A DNA stretch of 64,000 nt from Hyphomicrobiaceae bacterium (lineage in GTDB: Bacteria > Pseudomonadota > Alphaproteobacteria > Rhizobiales > Hyphomicrobiaceae), in assembly GCA_022842785.1 (NCBI GenBank), contig JALHOW010000003.1:1-64000 (forward strand), in the 5' to 3' direction. Positions 9,662-18,106 of the stretch are shown in pieces. How positions within the stretch are numbered: the first letter of the stretch is position 1; the number at the start of each line of letters is the position of its first letter. Under the pieces are notes generated by a model. The model worked only from the letters and a program-made list of their open reading frames with translations. It was not told the DNA's origin and did no database searches. A program made the translations under genes and the position numbers.

Positions 9662-10990
9662 TTGCTGAGACTCGGATGTGGTGCCGGTTTTTCCTCGGAC
9701 CGGCTTGAGCCGGCAATCGATCTCGCTGAGAAGGGTGCGCTCGACTATCTCGTGTTCGAGACGATCGGCGAGCGCACGCTGGCGTTCGGGCACCGCGATC
9801 GCCAACTCGATCCCAAGCGCGGCTATAACCCGCAACTCGCGGCGCGTATGCGCGGCACGCTCGCCGCCTGCAAGCGCAACGGCACGCGCATCGTCACGAA
9901 CATGGGCGTTGCGAATGTTGCAGCGGCCGCCGAAGTCATCGTCGATGTCGCGCGCGCGCAGGGGCTCAGCGGCGTAACGGTAGCGGCCATCGAAGGCGAT
10001 GACGTCTCCGATCTGATCGGCCCTGATACGGTCCTCTTCGACAATCACGACAAGACGGTCGCCGAGGTTGGGCGCCCCGTCGTAGGTGCGAATGTCTATC
10101 TCGGCATCGACGCGATCATCCCCGGCCTCGAAACTGGCGCGGATGTCGTGATCACGGGCCGCGTCGCCGATCCCGCGATGTTTCTCTCGCCGCTCGTGCA
10201 CCATTATGGCTGGAAGCGCGACGACTGGCAGAAGCTCGGGCAGGGCACGCTCGTCGGGCATCTCATGGAATGCGGGATGCAGATCACGGGCGGCTACTTC
10301 GCCGATCCCGGCCGCAAGGACGTGCCACGTCTCGCCGCGTGCGGCTACCCGATCGCAGAAGTGGATGAGCACGGCAACTGCGTGATCACAAAGCTCGCCG
10401 ATGCCGGTGGCATGGTGACACCGCGCACGGTCAAGGAGCAGCTCCTCTATGAGGTGCACGATCCAGCGGCCTACCTCACGCCGGACGTAACGGCCGATTT
10501 CAGCCGGGCGACCGTGCAGGAAACGGGACGCGACCGCGTGTCCGTCGCCAATGGTACAGGCCACAAGCGGCCGGACAAGCTCAAGGTGACCGTGGGCTTC
10601 GATGGCGGCTTCTTCGGCGAAGCAGGCGTCAGCTATGCCGGCCCCAATGCGACCGCGCGCGCCGCACTGGCGCGTGACATTCTCCGCGAGCGCCTGGCGC
10701 GGCGCCCCGGCTTCGAGGCGCTCCGCATCGACCTCATTGGCATCAATTCGCTCCACGCGACGGCGCACGGGCCTCGCACCGAGAGCACGGACGTGCGCGT
10801 GCACGCTGCCCTGCGCTCGGCCAATCGCGATGATGTCGCAACTCTGCTCTGGGAAGTCGAATCCCTGCTTTGCTGCGGGCCTGCTGCCGGCGGCGGCTAT
10901 CGCGGCCAGATCACGCCGAGCGTCATCACGCATTCAGCACTCATCGATCGCGACGCCGTGCGCCCGAGCGTGAAGGTTCTGCGCGCATGA
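9662..10990 (+). CDS. AtuA-type acyclic terpene utilisation protein
   Basis: The 442-residue product matches AtuA (DUF1446). It starts at TTG 9662, with GGGAGG six bases upstream; the nearby ATG leads at once to a stop. Family features are the opening LRLGCGAGFSSDRLEPA, T-N-M-G-V-A-N near residue 80, VVITGRVADPAMFLSPLVHHYGW-like text in the middle, and a C-terminal glycine patch CCGPAAGGGYRG. AtuA is needed for citronellol and geraniol breakdown in Pseudomonas, but its reaction is not established. Here it overlaps the next gene by four bases, so the two are coupled. No atuC-H genes are seen in the window. Confidence 0.85.
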   Translation: MLRLGCGAGFSSDRLEPAIDLAEKGALDYLVFETIGERTLAFGHRDRQLDPKRGYNPQLAARMRGTLAACKRNGTRIVTNMGVANVAAAAEVIVDVARAQGLSGVTVAAIEGDDVSDLIGPDTVLFDNHDKTVAEVGRPVVGANVYLGIDAIIPGLETGADVVITGRVADPAMFLSPLVHHYGWKRDDWQKLGQGTLVGHLMECGMQITGGYFADPGRKDVPRLAACGYPIAEVDEHGNCVITKLADAGGMVTPRTVKEQLLYEVHDPAAYLTPDVTADFSRATVQETGRDRVSVANGTGHKRPDKLKVTVGFDGGFFGEAGVSYAGPNATARAALARDILRERLARRPGFEALRIDLIGINSLHATAHGPRTESTDVRVHAALRSANRDDVATLLWEVESLLCCGPAAGGGYRGQITPSVITHSALIDRDAVRPSVKVLRA

Positions 10991-11322
10991 GCCGCCGCAT
11001 CAAACTGCACGAGATTGCGCACGCGCGCGCGGGCGACAAGGGCAACACCTCGAACGTATCTGTCTGGGTCTTCGATCCGGGCGACTATCCGCTCGTCAAG
11101 GAACAGCTCACGGCCGAACGCATCAAGGCAGCCTATCCCGACCTGATCCGGGGCGCGATCCAGCGCTACACGCTCGACCACCTGCATGGATTGAACTTTG
11201 TCATGCAGGATGCCCTGGAAGGTGGCGTGAATACCTCCCTGGGCCTCGACAGCCACGGCAAATCCTGGAGCTTTCTCGTTCTGGACCTTGATGTGGAAAT
11301 TCCCGACAACCGGGCGGGATGA
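10987..11322 (+). CDS. AtuA C-terminal-like small subunit
   Basis: ATG 10987 overlaps the TGA of the preceding gene (ATGA), which implies translational coupling. The 111-residue product starts with KLHEIAHARAGDKGNTSNVSV, the pattern of the domain found fused to the C-terminus of longer AtuA proteins in other bacteria. It therefore probably forms a complex with the upstream protein. No cofactor motif is visible. The organism carries the split form of this two-domain protein. Confidence 0.8.
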   Translation: MSRRIKLHEIAHARAGDKGNTSNVSVWVFDPGDYPLVKEQLTAERIKAAYPDLIRGAIQRYTLDHLHGLNFVMQDALEGGVNTSLGLDSHGKSWSFLVLDLDVEIPDNRAG

Positions 11323-11493
11323 TGCCATGTCAGCTAGGGGATCTCGTCGAAAATGACGGTCGGATAGGCGTTTACTGAGGTTTCTGGACGCAGGTCCGGG
11401 CCACAGTGAGGCAGGTCATACTTGTGTCGCACTGCTGTTGAACATCGGCGCCGGCTTGCCGGGGAAGGGCAGGCCGCACTGCAGGAGCACTTG

Positions 11494-12132
11494 ATGAGAC
11501 GAGCAGGCAAAATCATTGCCGCCCTGTGGCTTGTTGTTGCGGCGACGAGTGTTGCAGGCGCGGATAGCAGCGCGACGGACTGCCTGAGCGACGACAACGA
11601 GCGCCGCATCGTCGGTTGCTCGATCATCATCGAGAACCCCGGGACACCGCCCCTCGAGCGCAGCAATGCACTCGCCATCCGCGGCCTCGCGCTCGCGATC
11701 AAGGGCCTGCTCGATCGCGCGATCCAAGACTACGATGCTGCACTCGCCATCAATCCAAACTCGGCTTCTGCGCTGAACAATCGGGCATGGGCCTACTTCC
11801 GCGCCGGTCGGGGCTCAGAAGGCCTTCCGGATGTCGAGCGTTCACTCATGCTCAATCCGGACAGCGAGCACTCCTGGGACACACGCGCACACATCCGCCA
11901 GCTCATGGGCAATATCGAAGGCGCGATCCGCGACTACGAGATGGCCATCCATCTCGGCGGCGAGCGCATGATCAAGCTCTACCAGTGCGGGCTTGCCGAG
12001 CGTGGGCTGTACCGGGGGCAGATGGACGGCATCTATAACGCCGACACCAAAACGGCACTGCACAGCTGCACGCGCGATCGCGAATGCGATCCGTTGCCCG
12101 CCGACGAGCAGTGCAGACTGCCGACGTCATAA
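11494..12132 (+). CDS. Secreted TPR protein with peptidoglycan-binding-like tail
   Basis: I chose ATG 11494, after GCAGGAGC, because it begins a signal peptide (MRRAGKIIAALWLVVAATSVAGA). The 212-residue product has about three TPR units: one at ALAIRGLALAIKGLLDRAIQDYDAALAI, one at NSASALNNRAWAYFRAG, and one around DTRAHIRQLMGNIEGAIRDYEMAI. The C-terminal segment GLYRGQMDGIYNADTKTAL resembles a peptidoglycan-binding repeat. It should act as a periplasmic scaffold near the cell wall. The exact partner is unknown. An A repeat starts at its stop codon. Confidence 0.8.
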   Translation: MRRAGKIIAALWLVVAATSVAGADSSATDCLSDDNERRIVGCSIIIENPGTPPLERSNALAIRGLALAIKGLLDRAIQDYDAALAINPNSASALNNRAWAYFRAGRGSEGLPDVERSLMLNPDSEHSWDTRAHIRQLMGNIEGAIRDYEMAIHLGGERMIKLYQCGLAERGLYRGQMDGIYNADTKTALHSCTRDRECDPLPADEQCRLPTS

Positions 12133-12215
12133 GGATTTCGCGCCTCCGGCGCGAGCGGGGCTCGCCCCGCACCCCACCGGGAGGGACACCCTCCCGGCCC
12201 CAGCCGCTTTTGTAG
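12133..12215 (+). repeat. Intergenic repeat family A, copy 3
   Basis: The hairpins cgcgcctccggcgcg, cggggctcgccccg and ccgggagggacaccctcccgg are followed by ccagccgctttt. It is the same unit as copy 2 in the opposite orientation. It begins at the stop codon of the TPR gene. Confidence 0.8.
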
Positions 12216-12238
12216 TTGGCGCCAAACGCGACCTATCT

Positions 12239-12308
12239 GCATGGCCGCCGCGGACATAGCACCACGTGGGAAGGCGGTAGCACCCCTTCCCAGCAGTCCG
12301 CGGCACTA
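12239..12308 (-). repeat. Intergenic repeat family B, copy 1
   Basis: On the minus strand it starts gtgccgcggactgctgggaa, continues to a ggtgctatgtccgcgg segment, and ends ggcggccatgc. The ends are imperfectly complementary. The same unit of about 70 bases recurs at 12319, 20133, 20403, 28941 and 59735. Confidence 0.75.
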
Positions 12309-12318
12309 AACAATGCTC

Positions 12319-12423
12319 CTGCCGCGGGCATAGCACGACATTCCGGTTGCGAAGCACCTCTTCCTGAGCGCGCGACCGCGCGCCGGCCGGTAGGCCGACC
12401 TTCAAAAGAGCAGCCCGCGGCAC
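12319..12423 (-). repeat. Family B repeat interrupted by a family C element
   Basis: On the minus strand the B sequence runs gtgccgcgggctgct, is then broken by about 44 bases, and resumes ggaagaggtgcttcgcaacc through gtgctatgcccgcgg. The uninterrupted copy at 20403 has the two halves joined. The inserted bases contain the C element at 12364-12397. The 401-base gap 12133-12533 holds only these repeats and no gene. Confidence 0.75.
12364..12397 (-). repeat. Repeat family C (REP-like), copy 1
   Basis: On the minus strand it is a pair of short hairpins, one built on ggcctaccggcc and one on ggcgcgcggtcgcgcgc. It differs by one base from the copy at 59927. It lies inside a B repeat. Confidence 0.75.
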
Positions 12424-12533
12424 CAAGACATTCCGCAGAGCGCCCCTGCGCCATAGGCCCTCGCACCGGCCGTGCCGGGAATGTTAGGCTCGCGCATTCG
12501 CCAGCCAGCATCCCAGACCGGAGCCGTGATCGC

Positions 12534-13898
12534 ATGTCCAAGTCCCCAAAAACTGCAACCTCGGGCGCCATCACGGCCGCCGTCGCGCAGACCCTCGAAA
12601 CCGCAGAGGCTGCCAACAAGAAGCTCCACGCCTTCACGCAGATCACGCGGGACAGCGCGCTCGCTGAGGCGCAACTCGCCGATGTCCAAGCCGCCGAAGG
12701 CGCCGCACACGGGCTGCTGCATGGGATGCCCGTCGGCATCAAGGATATCGCCGATGTGGAAGGGCTCGTCTCGGGCTGCGGATCGCTGACGCGCAAGCAG
12801 GCCGCGCCCGCGGAGCGCGATGCCCATGTCGTCATGAAACTGCGCACCGCAGGCGCCATCGTCGTCGGCAAGACGCACACCGTCGAGTACGCATTCGGCG
12901 GCTACGGCACCAACGAGACCGTCGGCACGCCGTGGAATCCCTGGGATCTCAAAGTGCATCGCATTCCGGGCGGTTCCTCGAACGGCACCGGCTCGGCTGT
13001 CGGCGCAGGCGTGCTGCCCGGCGGTCTCGGAACGGATACGGGAGGATCGGTGCGCATTCCGGCAGCGCTGTGCGGTTGCGTCGGTCTCAAGACGTCGATC
13101 GGCCTGATCGGTCGCTCGGGCATTGCGCCGCTCTCGCAGACGCTGGACACGGCAGGGCCGCTCGCCAAGGACGTAACGACGACCGCGCGCATGTTCGCCG
13201 CCATGCTCGGCCACGATCCGGAGGATCCCTCGACCGAGGATTTCCGTCCTATTGATCCGCTGCGGGATCTGGAGAGGGGCGTCGCCGGCCTGCGTATCGG
13301 TCGCGTTGTCGATGAGGACTTGGGCGCCATCACCACCGACGAGGTGAAGGCCGATCTCGCGAAGGCTGCTGGCACGCTGGAGAAGCTCGGCGCGCGCATC
13401 GAGCCGTTCAAGATGCCGCAGTCCTTCGACAGCTTTACGCGCTCCACCGGCATCATCATCGCCGCTGAAGGCTACGCCAACTGGCGCCAGCACATTGATG
13501 ATGCCAAGTCGGGCATGGCCAATCCAATCCGCACGCGCTTCCTTGGCGGTAAGACGATCTCGGCAGCCGACTACCTCGATGTCATCCGGAAGCGTGACAA
13601 AGAAATCAGCGCCTTCCTCTCGGCCATGGATCGGTTGGATGCCATCATCCTGCCGACGATCCCATTCCCGGCCATTCCCGTTGCCGAGGTCGATGAGACG
13701 AAGTCGCCTATGGCGCACTTCACCCGCTGGGGCAACTACCTCGCGCTTTCGGGTCTCGCAATTCCGACGGCATTGAGCAAGAGCAAGCTGCCCATGAGCA
13801 TGCAGATCGTAGTCCGGCGCTTCGATGATGCGCTCGCGCTACGCATCGGCCGCGCCTTCGAGAAGGCGCGCGGGGCCTTCCCGGCGCCGAAGATCTGA
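12534..13898 (+). CDS. Amidase-signature hydrolase
   Basis: The ATG at 12534 gives 454 residues; earlier in-frame codons lie in the repeat block. The Ser-cisSer-Lys triad of the amidase signature family is visible: Lys70 in PVGIKDIADV, Ser148 in PGGSSNGTGS and Ser172 in GTDTGGSVRIPAA, with the usual 24-residue gap between the serines. Such enzymes hydrolyse amides, or as GatA transamidate Glu-tRNA. No gatC or gatB is next to it, so a catabolic amidase is more likely. It is the first gene of the plus-strand run 12534-17915, 11 bases before the hydratase-type gene. Confidence 0.92.
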   Translation: MSKSPKTATSGAITAAVAQTLETAEAANKKLHAFTQITRDSALAEAQLADVQAAEGAAHGLLHGMPVGIKDIADVEGLVSGCGSLTRKQAAPAERDAHVVMKLRTAGAIVVGKTHTVEYAFGGYGTNETVGTPWNPWDLKVHRIPGGSSNGTGSAVGAGVLPGGLGTDTGGSVRIPAALCGCVGLKTSIGLIGRSGIAPLSQTLDTAGPLAKDVTTTARMFAAMLGHDPEDPSTEDFRPIDPLRDLERGVAGLRIGRVVDEDLGAITTDEVKADLAKAAGTLEKLGARIEPFKMPQSFDSFTRSTGIIIAAEGYANWRQHIDDAKSGMANPIRTRFLGGKTISAADYLDVIRKRDKEISAFLSAMDRLDAIILPTIPFPAIPVAEVDETKSPMAHFTRWGNYLALSGLAIPTALSKSKLPMSMQIVVRRFDDALALRIGRAFEKARGAFPAPKI

Positions 13899-13909
13899 GG
13901 CAAGACGAG

Positions 13910-14980
13910 ATGACGACCACCAACGACGAAGTCCTGATCCGCATCGAAGGCACGGCCGGACGCATCACGCTGAACCGGCCGAAAGCCCTCAATGCGCTGA
14001 CGCTCGGCATGGTCCGCGCCATTTGGCCGGCGCTGCTCGCGTGGAAGGACGACCCTGCCGTCGAGCTGATCATCCTCGACGGTGCCGGTGATCGCGGATT
14101 GTGTGCGGGCGGCGATGTGCGCTGGCTCTATGACTCGCGTGCACGTGGGCTCGATGACGCACTCGCATTCTGGCGCGAGGAATATGCCCTCAATGCGCTG
14201 ATCCATCGCTATCCGAAGCCTTTCGTGCCCATCATGGACGGCATTGTCATGGGTGGCGGCATCGGGCTTTCGGCGCACGTGCAGGGCGGCACACGCATAG
14301 TCACCGAGCGTTCGCAACTCGCCATGCCCGAGACGACCATCGGTCTCATTCCCGATGTGGGCGGCACGTGGCTGCTCGGTCGCGCGCCGGATGCGTTCGG
14401 CGAGTACCTGGGGCTGGTCGGCGAGCGCATGCGCGGCGCGGGCACGATCTTCTCAGGGTTCGCCGACGTGTTCTTGCAGTCTTCCAAGCTCGATGAGTTG
14501 CGCATCGCGCTTTGCACGACGAAGGCCGCCGACGTGAAGAAGACGATCGCGCGCTTTGCCGAACCGCCGCCGCATTCCAATCTCGCAGGTCATGCCGACG
14601 AGATCGGCCGGACGTTCTCGCAACCGAGCGTGCCCGCCATTCTCGACGCGCTCGCGCGCGAAGACAGCGAGTGGGGCACAAAGACGCGCGAAGCCCTGCT
14701 CGCGCGCTCGCCGAAGGCCCTTGCGACGACACTCGCCGCCGTCCGCAAGGCACGGAAACTCGGATCGCTCGAGGAAGCGCTCAATGTCGAGCTCCGGCTG
14801 TGCCTGCGTCTCTTCGAGGATGGCGAGTTCGTCGAGGGCGTGCGCGCGCTCCTGGTCGACAAGGACAAGAGCCCGAAGTGGAACCCGCCGACGCTCGCAG
14901 GCCTGAGCGATGCTGCCGTCGAGGCGCTCTTTGCGCCTTTGCCGGCCGCTCAGGAGCTGGGCTTGCGGGCACCAGCCTGA
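13910..14980 (+). CDS. Enoyl-CoA hydratase/isomerase family, 3-hydroxyisobutyryl-CoA hydrolase type
   Basis: The 356-residue length fits 3-hydroxyisobutyryl-CoA hydrolase rather than a 260-residue hydratase. The oxyanion-hole segments are RGLCAGGDVRWL and IMDGIVMGGGIGLSAH, and the catalytic region is LAMPETTIGLIPDVGGTW. The family releases 3-hydroxyisobutyrate from its CoA ester in valine breakdown. Neighbours (CaiB-type transferase, MDR reductase) also point to branched or unusual acyl-CoA catabolism. A precise substrate is inferred, not shown. Confidence 0.88.
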   Translation: MTTTNDEVLIRIEGTAGRITLNRPKALNALTLGMVRAIWPALLAWKDDPAVELIILDGAGDRGLCAGGDVRWLYDSRARGLDDALAFWREEYALNALIHRYPKPFVPIMDGIVMGGGIGLSAHVQGGTRIVTERSQLAMPETTIGLIPDVGGTWLLGRAPDAFGEYLGLVGERMRGAGTIFSGFADVFLQSSKLDELRIALCTTKAADVKKTIARFAEPPPHSNLAGHADEIGRTFSQPSVPAILDALAREDSEWGTKTREALLARSPKALATTLAAVRKARKLGSLEEALNVELRLCLRLFEDGEFVEGVRALLVDKDKSPKWNPPTLAGLSDAAVEALFAPLPAAQELGLRAPA

Positions 14981-15032
14981 TCAGGCAGGCTCGACCAACG
15001 AAGTCGGACAGACGAGAAATCGCGGAGGAAGC

Positions 15033-16283
15033 ATGTCTGAGCGTGAACGCCAAGGCCCGCTGAAGGGCCCGCTGAAAGGTATGCGCGTCATCGATCTCTC
15101 GCACGTCATGGCGGGGCCGACCTCGGCGCGCATGCTCGCCGACATGGGCGCAGACGTCATCAAGGTCGAGAAAGCCGATGGCGGCGACGACACGCGGCGA
15201 ATGCTGCCGCCCGACATCAAGGGCGAGCCGGCGGCCTACATGATGATGAACCGCAACAAGCGCGGCATCGTGCTCGATCTCAAGAAGCCCGCGGCACGTA
15301 CCGCGCTGAAGCGCCTGCTGAAAGATGCGGACGTGCTTATCGAGAACTACCGCCACGACACGCTCGACAAGCTCGGCCTTGGCTACGAGACGCTGCACAA
15401 GGAATTTCCGGGGCTGATCTACTGCGCGGTCTCGGGCTTCGGGCGTTCGGGTCCGTATGCCACGCAGGGCGGCTACGATCTCATTGCGCAAGGCATGTCG
15501 GGCCTCATGGCCATTACGGGCGAAGGCCCGGGACGGCCGCCGGTGAAAGTCGGCTCACCGGCGTGCGACATCACCGCGGGCATTATCGCCGCCATGGCGA
15601 TCTGCGCGGCTTACGCCCACAAGCTCAAGACGGGCGAAGGGCAGTTCGTCGATACCTCGCTCTTCGAAGCCGGCATTACGCTGACGTACTGGCAATCGGC
15701 GATCGCACTCGCGACAGGTGTTTCGCCCGGCCCCATGGGCTCGCGCCACCCACTCAACGGCCCCTATCAGGCATTCGAGACGAGCGACGGCTACATCAAT
15801 GTCGGCGCCTCGAACCAGAAGATGTATCCCATGCTGTGCGATGTGCTCGGATGTCCGGAGCTCGGCAAGGATCCGCGCTTCCTGACGGGCCATGACCGCA
15901 TGGCCAATCTCGACACGCTCATCGACCTGCTCAATGGGCGATTCCGCCAGAACACGGCGGCGCATTGGCTCGAGAAACTGGAGGCCGTGGGTATTCCCGC
16001 CGGTCCGGTGCTCTCCATCAACGAAATGCTCGTGCATCCGCAGACGCGGGCGCGCGACATGGTCGTCGCGGTGGATCATCCTATCGCCGGCAAAGTCGAG
16101 ACAATCGGCGTGCCGGCCAAGTTCTCCGAAACTCCGGCCAGTGTTGCGCGACCGGCCCCGCTGTACGGGCAGCACACGCGCGAGGTGCTGAGTGATGCCG
16201 GGTTCACATCTGCCGAAATCAATGCGCTGCTTGCCGAAGGGGCCGCGAAGGAAACGGCCCCACCCAAGGCCGCAGCGGAATAG
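15033..16283 (+). CDS. CaiB/BaiF family III CoA-transferase (second copy)
   Basis: ATG 15033 follows CGGAGGAAGC; the 416-residue product has normal family length. It begins with a short duplicated GPLKGPLKG stretch, then MRVIDLSHVMAGPTSARMLADMG-type N-terminus and DVIKVEKADGGDD. It retains the family's G-Y-D-L-I-A-Q-G-M-S-G-L-M motif and the SRHPLNGPYQAFETSDGYI segment. It would transfer CoA between organic acids. It shares the operon with the hydrolase-type gene 52 bases upstream. It is not a close duplicate of the gene at 637. Confidence 0.93.
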   Translation: MSERERQGPLKGPLKGMRVIDLSHVMAGPTSARMLADMGADVIKVEKADGGDDTRRMLPPDIKGEPAAYMMMNRNKRGIVLDLKKPAARTALKRLLKDADVLIENYRHDTLDKLGLGYETLHKEFPGLIYCAVSGFGRSGPYATQGGYDLIAQGMSGLMAITGEGPGRPPVKVGSPACDITAGIIAAMAICAAYAHKLKTGEGQFVDTSLFEAGITLTYWQSAIALATGVSPGPMGSRHPLNGPYQAFETSDGYINVGASNQKMYPMLCDVLGCPELGKDPRFLTGHDRMANLDTLIDLLNGRFRQNTAAHWLEKLEAVGIPAGPVLSINEMLVHPQTRARDMVVAVDHPIAGKVETIGVPAKFSETPASVARPAPLYGQHTREVLSDAGFTSAEINALLAEGAAKETAPPKAAAE

Positions 16284-16313
16284 CAGACCCCACATTCATC
16301 CGCGGAGGCGACC

Positions 16314-17318
16314 ATGAGTACGAACCGCCAAGTCACTCTCGCCAAGCGACCCGCACCGGGCCTCGTCACGCCTGACGTCTTCACAGTGAAAGATGCGCCA
16401 CTCGCCGAACCGGGAGAGGGCGAGGTGCGCGTCAAGATCGCGTATGTCTCGCTCGATCCTGCCATGCGTGGCTGGATCAACGAGGGGCGCTCGTATGTGC
16501 CACCCGTCGCAATCGGCGGTGTGATGCGCTCCTTCTCGGTCGGCATCGTCGATGCCTCGCGCAATCCGGCCTTCAAGGCCGGCGATGCCGTTCAAGGCAT
16601 GCTGGGCGTGCAGCAATACGCCATCTCGGACGGCAAGGGCCTCGTGAAGGTCGATCCGTCAGCAGCGCCGCTCGAACGCTGGGTTGGCGGGCTCGGCATG
16701 CCCGGCTGGACGGCCTACTTCGGCCTCCTCGAAGTCGGTCAGCCCAAGGCGGGCGAGACCGTCGTCGTGTCAGCGGCATCGGGTGCCGTCGGCTCCATCG
16801 TCGGCCAGATTGCCAAGATCAAGGGATGCCGCGCGGTCGGCCTCGCGGGTGGGCCAGAGAAGTGCCGCTATGTCGTCGACGAACTCGGGTTCGATGCCTG
16901 CATCGACTACAAGAGCGGCAATCTCGCGGAACAGCTCAAGGCGGCGTGCCCAAAGGGCATCGACGTGAACTTCGAGAATGTCGGCGGCGATATCCTCGAT
17001 ACCATTCTCATGCAGATGAACGTGCACGGGCGCATCGCACTGTGCGGTCTCATCTCGGGCTACAACGCAACGAAGGTGCCCGAGGGGCCGAAGAACCTGC
17101 GCGCCGTGCTCACGCAGCGCCTGACCATGCGCGGTCTCATTGTGCTCGACTGGGCCGACCGGGTGCCCGAAGCGATCACGCAGCTCGGCCAATGGCACCG
17201 CGAGGGCAAGCTCAAAATCCGCGAGGATGTGCGCACCGGCGGGCTCGAGAGCTTTACCGATACCCTCAATCTGCTCTACACGGGCGGTAACAACGGCAAG
17301 CTTGTCCTCAAGGTCTGA
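16314..17318 (+). CDS. NADP-dependent MDR oxidoreductase (PTGR/CurA type)
   Basis: The 334-residue product has no zinc-ligand motif, so it is a non-zinc MDR enzyme. The cofactor motif is AASGAVGSIVGQIAKIKGC followed by AVGLAGG, the pattern of prostaglandin/curcumin reductases. MRGWINEGRSYVPPVAIG and the NFENVGGDILD segment are also typical. These enzymes reduce double bonds of alpha,beta-unsaturated ketones with NADPH. GCGGAGGCGACC precedes the ATG, and it follows the CoA-transferase by 30 bases. Confidence 0.93.
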   Translation: MSTNRQVTLAKRPAPGLVTPDVFTVKDAPLAEPGEGEVRVKIAYVSLDPAMRGWINEGRSYVPPVAIGGVMRSFSVGIVDASRNPAFKAGDAVQGMLGVQQYAISDGKGLVKVDPSAAPLERWVGGLGMPGWTAYFGLLEVGQPKAGETVVVSAASGAVGSIVGQIAKIKGCRAVGLAGGPEKCRYVVDELGFDACIDYKSGNLAEQLKAACPKGIDVNFENVGGDILDTILMQMNVHGRIALCGLISGYNATKVPEGPKNLRAVLTQRLTMRGLIVLDWADRVPEAITQLGQWHREGKLKIREDVRTGGLESFTDTLNLLYTGGNNGKLVLKV

Positions 17319-17321
17319 TCC

Positions 17322-17915
17322 GTGCTGAAGCCTGGAATTACGCTTTACTTCGTTCGCCACGGCGAAACGGACTGGAATGCCGTGCGGCGCTATCAGGGCC
17401 AGACGGACACGCCGCTCAACGACAAGGGGCGCGGGCAGGCCGCGCGCAATGGCCGCGAGCTCGGCCGCATACTCGCGGACAAGGCGACGGGCTTCGACTA
17501 CGTCGCCAGTCCGCTCATGCGCACGGCGGATACCATGCGCATCATTCGCGGCGAGATGGGCCTCGATCCGGAAGCCTTCGCCCGCGAAGACCTCCTGAAG
17601 GAAATCAACTTCGGTCATTGGGAAGGCCAGATCTGGGATGATCTGCCGAATTCCGATCCGGAGGAATTCGCCGCTCGCAAGGCCGATCCCTACCGCTGGC
17701 GCCCGCGAAATGGCGAGAGCTACGAGGATCTCGCCGGGCGCGTCGGCAACTGGATTGCCAGCCTGGAGCGGGACACAGTCGCCGTTTCCCATGGCGGTGT
17801 CAGCCGGGTCGTTCGCGGGCACATCCTTGGCCTCGACTGGGGCGAGATTCACGCCCTCGACGTGCCCCAGGACAAGATCCTGCGCTTGAGGCGCGGCGAA
17901 CAGGCCTGGCTGTAG
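17322..17915 (+). CDS. Histidine phosphatase superfamily protein
   Basis: The GTG at 17322 lies three bases after the upstream stop. The 197-residue product has the catalytic FVRHGETDWN with the phospho-accepting His, SPLMRTADTM, the acid region NFGHWEGQIWD, and VAVSHGGVSRVVRG with the second His. It resembles small phosphoglycerate-mutase-like phosphatases. It ends the catabolic run. The substrate is unknown. Confidence 0.92.
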   Translation: MLKPGITLYFVRHGETDWNAVRRYQGQTDTPLNDKGRGQAARNGRELGRILADKATGFDYVASPLMRTADTMRIIRGEMGLDPEAFAREDLLKEINFGHWEGQIWDDLPNSDPEEFAARKADPYRWRPRNGESYEDLAGRVGNWIASLERDTVAVSHGGVSRVVRGHILGLDWGEIHALDVPQDKILRLRRGEQAWL

Positions 17916-18106
17916 GCCCCACGCCTTTCCCGCCCCCGATGAGACATCCGCGCCCTTCTGTCGCCCTGCCGCCACGGTGGGTAACGGAACTGCCCGCGGC
18001 CCTAATTGCGGCGGATTGTGGTAGTCAACGGACGCCTAACGGGGATTCCAGAGCATAAGCGGATTTGCAGTCCGCTGCGTCACCCGCGAACCGGAGCCGA
18101 ACCACG

